Shown one piece after another: positions 44,230 through 49,839 of a stretch of DNA of 49,839 bases. Position numbers and translations under genes: made by a program. The notes below the pieces were generated by a model. That model saw only the letters and a program-made list of their open reading frames with translations, ran no database searches and had not been told where the DNA came from. Numbering within the stretch: position 1 is the first letter of the stretch; each line of letters begins with the position of its first letter. The DNA lies in NCBI GenBank assembly GCA_022340755.1, contig JAJDNI010000036.1:1-49839 (forward strand), written 5' to 3'. Origin of the DNA: Gemmatimonadota bacterium (GTDB lineage: Bacteria; Gemmatimonadota; Gemmatimonadetes; Longimicrobiales; Gaopeijiaceae).

Positions 44230-45951
44230 ATGTCAGCCAAGGTTGCCCAGGAGGTCCGCCTAGGGGATCTCTTCGTCCGTGAAGGGCTGATCACGGACCG
44301 ACAGCTCCAGGAAGCCTTGGCGGAAGCGAGAGCCAGCGGCAGCCGCATCGGGTACTCCCTGGTGAAGCTGGGCTTCGTCGCCGAGGAGGACCTCACGCGG
44401 ATGCTGGCGAGGCAGTACCGCGTGCCCGCGGTGGACCTCGACAAGGTCACCGTGGAAGAGAAGCTCCTCCGGCTCATCCCCGCCGACGTGGCCAACAAGC
44501 ATCTCGTCGTTCCCCTGCGCAGGGTGGGGCGCATGCTGACGGTGGCCATGACCAACCCCACCGACTTCAGCGCCATCGACGACCTGAAGTTCATCACCAA
44601 GCTGGACATCGAGCCGGTGATCGTGGGGGAGTACACCCTCCGCAAGCACCTCGAGAACTACTACGGGGCGGAGGTCGACGCCCACATCAGCACCATCCTC
44701 GAGGAGTTCGGCGAGGAGAACGTGGAGGTCCTCGAGGAGGCCGACGAGGACGTCTCCATCTCGACGCTCCAGGCCGAGGTGGACTCGGCTCCGGTGGTGA
44801 AGTTCATCAACGGCCTGCTTACGGACGCCGTGCTCAAGGGTGTGTCCGACATCCACATCGAGCCCTTCGAGAAGGAGCTCCGGATCCGCTACCGGATCGA
44901 CGGCGCCCTCCAGGAGGTCATGAAGCCGCCCATGAAGATGAAGGCGGCCATCACCTCGCGCGTGAAGATCCTGGCAGACCTGAACATCGCCGAGCGGCGG
45001 GTGCCGCAGGATGGGCGCATCAAGCTCAAGCTGAAGAACCGGGTGGTGGATTTCCGCGTGTCCACCCTGCCCGTGATCTTCGGCGAGAAGATCGTGATGC
45101 GTATCCTGGACAAGGCCAACCTGACCTTCGACCTCACGAAGTTCGGGTTCGAGCCCAAGGCCGAGCGCGACTTCATGTGGGCCATCCAGCGGCCCTACGG
45201 CATGGTGCTGGTGACCGGCCCCACGGGCTCGGGGAAGACGACTACGCTGTATTCCGCGCTGTCGCAGGTGAACGCCATCGAGACCAACATCATGACGGCC
45301 GAGGACCCCGTCGAGTACAACATCTACGGGATCAACCAGGTGCTGGTCCGGAACGAGATCGGGATGACCTTCGCCGCGGCGCTCAGGGCGTTCCTCAGGC
45401 AGGATCCCAACATCATCATGGTCGGTGAGATCCGTGACCTGGAGACAGGCGGCATCGCCATCAAGGCGGCGCTCACCGGACACCTGGTGATGTCCACGCT
45501 CCACACGAACGACACGCCGTCCACCATCACGCGCATGATCGACATGGGGCTCGAGCCCTTCAACGTGGCATCGGCCTTGAACCTGCTCTCGGCTCAGCGC
45601 CTCGCCCGGCGCATCTGTCCGAACTGCGTCGTGGAGACGACCTACCCGGAGGAGTTCCTGAGGTCCGCGAAGGTCCCCCTGGACTGGGCGTCGAACCAGA
45701 CCTTCCTCAAGGGGGAGGGGTGTGATGCTTGCGGCGGATCGGGCTACAAGGGACGTTGCGGGTTCTATGAGGTCATGATCATGAGTACCGCGCTGCGCAA
45801 GGCCATCATGCAGGAGGCCAGCACGGACGAGCTCCGGGATCTCGCGCGAGCGGAAGGGATGCTCACGCTTCGTGAGGATGGCCTGAAGAAGGTCGAGCGC
45901 GGCATGACGACGCTCGACGAAGTCGTGAAGGAGACGACGGTCGCCGACTGA
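44230..45951 (+). CDS. pilB: Type IV pilus assembly ATPase PilB
   Basis: The 573-residue product is a GspE/PilB-class ATPase. An N-terminal GspE-N domain occupies about 1-150 (LGDLFVREGLITDRQLQEAL). Walker A GPTGSGKTT is at about 330, the Asp box in TAEDPVEYNIYG, Walker B IIMVGEIRD and the His box in MSTLHTNDTPST. A tetracysteine zinc site (CPNC, CDACGGSGYKGRCG) is near 460-510. It powers pilus extension. The order pilB-pilT-pilC is common. GGAG about five bases before the ATG supports the start. The spacing to pilT is 37 bases. Confidence 0.95.
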   Translation: MSAKVAQEVRLGDLFVREGLITDRQLQEALAEARASGSRIGYSLVKLGFVAEEDLTRMLARQYRVPAVDLDKVTVEEKLLRLIPADVANKHLVVPLRRVGRMLTVAMTNPTDFSAIDDLKFITKLDIEPVIVGEYTLRKHLENYYGAEVDAHISTILEEFGEENVEVLEEADEDVSISTLQAEVDSAPVVKFINGLLTDAVLKGVSDIHIEPFEKELRIRYRIDGALQEVMKPPMKMKAAITSRVKILADLNIAERRVPQDGRIKLKLKNRVVDFRVSTLPVIFGEKIVMRILDKANLTFDLTKFGFEPKAERDFMWAIQRPYGMVLVTGPTGSGKTTTLYSALSQVNAIETNIMTAEDPVEYNIYGINQVLVRNEIGMTFAAALRAFLRQDPNIIMVGEIRDLETGGIAIKAALTGHLVMSTLHTNDTPSTITRMIDMGLEPFNVASALNLLSAQRLARRICPNCVVETTYPEEFLRSAKVPLDWASNQTFLKGEGCDACGGSGYKGRCGFYEVMIMSTALRKAIMQEASTDELRDLARAEGMLTLREDGLKKVERGMTTLDEVVKETTVAD

Positions 45952-45988
45952 TGCAGCCCCTGACCACCCTGTTTCGAGGAACTCCGAG

Positions 45989-47113
45989 ATGAACCAGCCG
46001 GCTCAGACCGGTCAGCCGCAGCCGCAGGAGCTCAGCCTGCGCATCCTCCTTCAGGAGATGATCCAGCGAGGCGCCTCCGACCTGCACATCACCGTGGGCA
46101 ACCCCGCGAAGCTCCGCGTCGACGGAGACTTGGTAGACTCCAGGACCGGTCAGGTGCTGACGCCCAAGGACACCCTGTCCCTGGCGTACTCGATCCTCAC
46201 CGAGAACCAGAAGAAGCGGTTCGAGACGGAGGACGAGCTGGATTTCTCCTTCGGGGTGCAGAACCTGTCGCGATTTCGGGGCAACGTGTTCAAGCAGCGG
46301 GGCTGCGTGGCCATGGCCATCCGGCAGATCCCCTACGAGATCATCAGCATCGAGAAGCTCGGGCTGCCGCCCATCGTCAACAAGCTGGCGGAAAGACCGC
46401 GGGGACTGGTTCTCGTGACCGGGCCGACGGGATCGGGAAAATCAACGACCCTCGCGGCGATGGTGGACAAGGTGAACCGCGACCGGAAGGGGCACATCAT
46501 CACCATCGAGGACCCCATCGAGTTCATCCACCGCCACCAGAACTGCATGATCAACCAGCGGGAGGTGGGGGCGGACACCAAGACGTTCAACGCCGCGCTG
46601 AAGTACGCGCTGCGCCAGGACCCCGACGTCATCCTCATCGGCGAGATGCGGGATCTGGAGACCATCGCGGCGGCGCTAACCATCGCCGAGACCGGGCACT
46701 TGGTGTTCGCGACCTTGCACACGAACTCCGCCGCCGAATCCATCAACCGCATGATCGACGCGTTCCCGGCGCACCAGCAGGGGCAGATCCGGGCCCAGCT
46801 GGCCTTCGTGCTCGAGGGCGTGATCACACAGACGCTCCTGCCCCGGGCGAAGGGGAAGGGCCGCGTCGCCGCCGCGGAGATCATGGTGTGCACTCCGGCG
46901 ATCCGCGCCGTCATCCGAGACGAGAAGATCCACCAGATCTACTCGCTCATGCAGGCCGGCAAGAAGCACGGCATGCAGACTATGAACGACGCCCTGCAGA
47001 TGCTGTACATGAAGGGCGAGGTCACGCTCGAAGAGGCGCTCAAGCGCTCCGGCGATCCCACCGAGCTGCTTCGTGCCGTGGGTGAGCCGGCACCCTCCTC
47101 CATGCAGGGCTGA
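45989..47113 (+). CDS. pilT: Type IV pilus retraction ATPase PilT
   Basis: The 374-residue product has the PilT pattern: the ASDLHITVGNPAKLRVDG PAS-like start, Walker A GPTGSGKS (145-152), IEDPIEFIH, Walker B ILIGEMRDLET and the PilT-specific LHTNSAAESINRMIDAFP. It lacks the tetracysteine zinc site of PilB. Retraction ATPases pull pili and are needed for twitching and DNA uptake. It follows pilB and precedes pilC by 17 bases, so all three are co-transcribed. The proline/glutamine-rich N-terminus (about 1-14) is likely flexible. Confidence 0.96.
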   Translation: MNQPAQTGQPQPQELSLRILLQEMIQRGASDLHITVGNPAKLRVDGDLVDSRTGQVLTPKDTLSLAYSILTENQKKRFETEDELDFSFGVQNLSRFRGNVFKQRGCVAMAIRQIPYEIISIEKLGLPPIVNKLAERPRGLVLVTGPTGSGKSTTLAAMVDKVNRDRKGHIITIEDPIEFIHRHQNCMINQREVGADTKTFNAALKYALRQDPDVILIGEMRDLETIAAALTIAETGHLVFATLHTNSAAESINRMIDAFPAHQQGQIRAQLAFVLEGVITQTLLPRAKGKGRVAAAEIMVCTPAIRAVIRDEKIHQIYSLMQAGKKHGMQTMNDALQMLYMKGEVTLEEALKRSGDPTELLRAVGEPAPSSMQG

Positions 47114-47130
47114 CGCCGAGGTAAGGGAAC

Positions 47131-48333
47131 ATGCCCACGTTTGCGTATTCCGCGAGGCCCGCCACGGGCGGGGACATCCAGTCGGGCGAGATCGAGCTCG
47201 CCAACAAGGACGACGTCCTCGCCTATCTGCACAGGCAGAAGATGATTCCCGTCTCGGTGCGGGAGAAATCGAAATCACTCAACTTCTCCATCGGCACCGG
47301 GGTGAAGACGCGCGACGTCGTCATCTTCACCCGTCAGTTCGCCACCATGATCAACTCGGGGCTGCCGCTGGTACAGAGCCTCGACATCCTCGCGGAGCAG
47401 ACCGAGAACCAGTTCCTGCGCAAGACCATCCAGGAAGTGCTGTACGACGTCGAGTCGGGACACACCCTGGCCGACGCCATGGGGCGTCACCCGAAGATCT
47501 TCACCGAATTGTACGTGAACATGGTGGCAGCGGGTGAGGCCGGCGGTATCCTGGACACGATCCTTCTGCGTCTGGCCGCGTTCCTGGAGAAGAACGACGC
47601 GCTGCTGCGGAAGATCAAAGGCGCGATGATCTACCCGGCGGTGATCCTCTCCGTGGCCGCTTCGGCCATCGTGATTCTGCTGATCTTCGTGATCCCGACG
47701 TTCCAGAACATGTTCGCTTCGGCGGGCGTCCCGCTCCCGCTGCCGACCCGCATCGTCATCGAGATGTCGGCCATCCTGAAGGGCTACTGGTGGGCGGTGG
47801 GCGGCGTGCTCTTCGGGATCGTCATCGCGATCCGGGCCTTCTACAAGACCGACAACGGACGGCTGGTGATGGACAGGATGCTGCTCGGGATGCCGATCCT
47901 GGGCGACCTCCAGCGGAAGTCGGCGGTGTCCCGCTTCACGCGTACGCTCGGTACGCTGGTCTCCTCGGGCGTGTCGATCCTCGAGGGGCTGGAGATCACC
48001 GCCAAGACCTCCGGCAACCGGGTGATCCACGACGCGGTCATGGGGTCCCGGGCGTCCATCGCGGGCGGTGAGACGATCGCCGGGCCCCTCAAGGAGTCGG
48101 GAGTATTCCCGCCCATGGTGGTCCAGATGATCAACGTGGGTGAGCAGACCGGTGGTCTGGACGACATGCTCAGCAAGATCGCCGACTTCTACGACGAGGA
48201 GGTCGACGCGGCCGTGGAGGCGCTGCTGTCCGCCATGGAGCCCATTATGATCGTGGTGCTGGGCGTGGTGGTGGGTGGCATGATCGTGGCGATGTACCTG
48301 CCGATCTTCGACATGATCAACACGGTGAAGTAG
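47131..48333 (+). CDS. pilC: Type IV pilus inner-membrane platform protein PilC
   Basis: The 400-residue product has two T2SSF domains (GspF/PilC family). It begins with the YSARPATGGDIQSGEIE motif, typical of PilC, and each repeat has its helical bundle (FTRQFATMINSGLPLVQSLD and FTRTLGTLVSSGVSILEGLE). Three membrane segments lie at about 168-192, 213-234 and 370-398. PilC links the ATPases to the pilin fibre. Pilin and minor pilin genes are not in the window. It ends before the hairpin at 48351. Confidence 0.95.
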   Translation: MPTFAYSARPATGGDIQSGEIELANKDDVLAYLHRQKMIPVSVREKSKSLNFSIGTGVKTRDVVIFTRQFATMINSGLPLVQSLDILAEQTENQFLRKTIQEVLYDVESGHTLADAMGRHPKIFTELYVNMVAAGEAGGILDTILLRLAAFLEKNDALLRKIKGAMIYPAVILSVAASAIVILLIFVIPTFQNMFASAGVPLPLPTRIVIEMSAILKGYWWAVGGVLFGIVIAIRAFYKTDNGRLVMDRMLLGMPILGDLQRKSAVSRFTRTLGTLVSSGVSILEGLEITAKTSGNRVIHDAVMGSRASIAGGETIAGPLKESGVFPPMVVQMINVGEQTGGLDDMLSKIADFYDEEVDAAVEALLSAMEPIMIVVLGVVVGGMIVAMYLPIFDMINTVK

Positions 48334-48350
48334 GGCTGCTTCGGTTCGTG

Positions 48351-48403
48351 GGCCCCCGGATCGGGGCGCGCCCCTCGGGGCCGCTCGCGAACCGGGGGCC
48401 TTT
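48351..48403. terminator. Terminator between pilC and the DUF5916 gene
   Basis: GGCCCCCGG (48351-48359) pairs with CCGGGGGCC (48392-48400), followed by TTT. Inside is a second dyad, GGGGCGCGCCCC (48363-48374). It sits between convergent stops (48333 and 48443), so it may serve both strands. Confidence 0.6.
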
Positions 48404-48442
48404 CGTTGGCGACGACAGCTCGGGCAAGGAAGCGCCCCCGCG

Positions 48443-49839
48443 TCACCGCCCCAGCCAGTACGTGGCCTTCAGCTGGAACACATTCGTGGGCCGATTCCCC
48501 AGGATCGCCGAGCGAGCACCGGCGAGGTCGAAGCTGCCCGCCGGATCGTAGCCCGAGCGCTGCTGCGTCCACACGAGGTACAGAGTGGAGCCGGCGCTGT
48601 ACTCCCAGCGAAGCACCGCCGTGCCGCGTAGCGATGTGGTGGTGAAGTTCGGGTTGTCGATGGTGAACGGTTCCGCCGCGCCCGAGCCGTCGGGATCGAT
48701 ACGGTAGGTGTTGGCCTGAGTGTCGTACGCCACCGTGCCGACATCCTTGCCGAAGTCGAGCTTCTCGATGCTCCGCGGCCGGGCGAACTCGCGGAACGAC
48801 GTGTAGTCGCCGCTGGCGATGAAGGGCTGGGCGTACAGCTGCAGGGTCAGGTTCGGCGTGAAGGTCCAGTAGACGCGCGTGTCCAGGGACACCGTCTTCG
48901 TCTTCACGAAGCCGAAGACGTAGCGGGTCCCATAGAAAGCCGTTGCCGTGGGATCGTCGATGGCCGTGACGTACTGAGCAGCATCCTCATCGCGCGAATA
49001 GCGCGGTGAGAGTTGGATGAAGACGCTCTCCGCGGGCTTGACCGCCACGCCCGGCTGAATCGTGAGCATGTGCGTCGGCGCTTTCACCCCGTGCGCGACC
49101 TCCACGGTGAAGTCGAAGACGGCGCGGCGGCGGGCGTCCGTCGAGACCTGAAAGTGCCCAAAGTCATATCCGGCCCGCTTGACCACCGGACCACCTCGCG
49201 TGAGGCGGTCGTCGTACGAGGGGACGTTGTAGATCCAGAACAGCCGCAGGTTCCAGTAGTTGAGGAACTCCATGCCGTAGTAGGTCTGCACCAGGCTCCA
49301 GGTCCGGTCGCCGTCGTAGTTGTACTGTGTGGCTCCGCCGAAGCTGGTGAAGATGCTCCGGTACCAACTCGTCGGGATGGTCCAGCTCCCGCCGATGTTG
49401 CCGTTGAACCACTTGTAGTCGGCGCGGTTCTGATAGGCGAGGTCGTTGACCTCGAATCCGGGGCTGCGAATGTTCGTCATCGCTTCCCACAGCAGCTTGC
49501 CGCCATCCTTGCCCACGCGCGTGTACAGGCCGTAGCCGCGTAGCGAGGTCGCCGTCGGGTCGTAACGCGTGGTGAACACCCCGTCACCGGTGACGCTCCG
49601 GTCGGGGCGTTGGTAGTAGTGCGCGCTGGATTGTTGGGTGCCGGCGATGGCTTCCGGAGAGCCCGAGACGTTGGAGAACAGGATGCCGCCCATCCACGAG
49701 TAGTCGCGGTGGTGCCAATATTGGCGCCAGTCCAGGCCAACCGCCTCGGCGTGGCTGTGCAGGCGGTCGCTCACGACGCTGTCGGTCATGTTCCGCATGG
49801 CCGACGTCAGGATGCCGCCGATCCAACTGTTGCCGCTGT
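48443..49839 (-). CDS. DUF5916 family protein, 5' truncated at the window end
   Basis: The frame is open to the last base, so the N-terminal half is missing. The visible 465 residues match the C-terminal half of the protein at 30491-33184: SSAHYYQRPD, IRSPGFEVNDLAYQNRADY, TPNLTLQLYAQPFIASGDY and the ending TNVFQLKATYWLGR. An internal ATG at 49798 is not the true start, because the paralogue's sequence continues upstream (SWIGGILTS). It should be an outer-membrane beta-barrel of unknown function. The two copies diverge too much to be a recent duplication. Confidence 0.85.
   Translation of the reverse strand, partial: SGNSWIGGILTSAMRNMTDSVVSDRLHSHAEAVGLDWRQYWHHRDYSWMGGILFSNVSGSPEAIAGTQQSSAHYYQRPDRSVTGDGVFTTRYDPTATSLRGYGLYTRVGKDGGKLLWEAMTNIRSPGFEVNDLAYQNRADYKWFNGNIGGSWTIPTSWYRSIFTSFGGATQYNYDGDRTWSLVQTYYGMEFLNYWNLRLFWIYNVPSYDDRLTRGGPVVKRAGYDFGHFQVSTDARRRAVFDFTVEVAHGVKAPTHMLTIQPGVAVKPAESVFIQLSPRYSRDEDAAQYVTAIDDPTATAFYGTRYVFGFVKTKTVSLDTRVYWTFTPNLTLQLYAQPFIASGDYTSFREFARPRSIEKLDFGKDVGTVAYDTQANTYRIDPDGSGAAEPFTIDNPNFTTTSLRGTAVLRWEYSAGSTLYLVWTQQRSGYDPAGSFDLAGARSAILGNRPTNVFQLKATYWLGR

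Noticed and set aside
1-49839. tRNA or rRNA genes, CRISPR arrays, transposases, phage genes
   Set aside because: I looked for cloverleaf T-loops in the intergenic gaps, regular repeat-spacer patterns and transposase or integrase motifs in translated frames, and found none.

Overview
This window is GC-rich (about two thirds G+C by eye), gene-dense DNA from a Gram-negative bacterium. An outer membrane is implied by LptF/LptG-type permeases, a 2,000-residue SprA/Sov-type protein, lipoproteins and two DUF5916 proteins predicted to be outer-membrane barrels. SprA-type protein, DUF5916 paralogues, MacA/MacB-like efflux genes and several ECF sigma modules together suggest Gemmatimonadota or a close relative in the FCB group. 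That placement is inferred from gene content, not from a marker-gene tree. I see no rRNA, tRNA, CRISPR array, insertion sequence or prophage; the window looks like ordinary chromosome.

Layout. 1-4220: a 5'-truncated M24 peptidase overlapping priA, then an HNH endonuclease. 4246-7034 (minus): an orphan coiled-coil protein and an ADP-forming acyl-CoA synthetase. 7077-8068 (plus): a QueD/PTPS-like protein lacking the usual catalytic Cys and a small unknown protein. 8069-8785 is the only long stretch without a secure gene; it holds a possible 59-codon ORF and a perfect 14-bp hairpin. 8786-14007 (plus): ECF sigma factor, membrane-anchored partner, Spy/CpxP-like protein, then an ABC ATPase / MFP lipoprotein / FtsX-type permease pump. 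14058-14087 is a shared terminator. 14111-16595 (minus): a second ECF sigma factor, its zinc-finger anti-sigma factor and a double-PDZ periplasmic protein. 16722-19025 (plus): CPBP protease, threonine synthase and a small membrane protein. 19058-22369: a small exported protein, a phosphodiester glycosidase lipoprotein and a carboxypeptidase-regulatory-like protein. 22434-24634 (plus): aminopeptidase P and an MTHFR-fold protein.

24653-30453 (minus) is a methionine/one-carbon operon: metH followed, with an ATGA overlap, by a homocysteine methyltransferase-MTHFR fusion. Its leader is the most striking regulatory element here. A good sigma-70-type promoter (TTGGCC, 17 bp, TACAAT) leads into an RNA that matches the SAM-II riboswitch core, with an unusually long internal segment holding an extra hairpin and with the ribosome-binding site about 45 nt further downstream.

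30491-49839: a DUF5916 protein (minus); a DapF-family protein in which both catalytic cysteines are serine (plus); lptG and lptF (minus) divergent from sprA (plus); a ComEA-like helix-hairpin-helix protein; the type IV pilus genes pilB-pilT-pilC; and, convergent with them past a terminator, a second DUF5916 gene that runs off the window end. Themes that recur are envelope biogenesis and stress (Lpt, SprA, pili, two sigma/anti-sigma modules, efflux) and aspartate-family amino acid metabolism (thrC, metH, a dapF homologue, MTHFR proteins).
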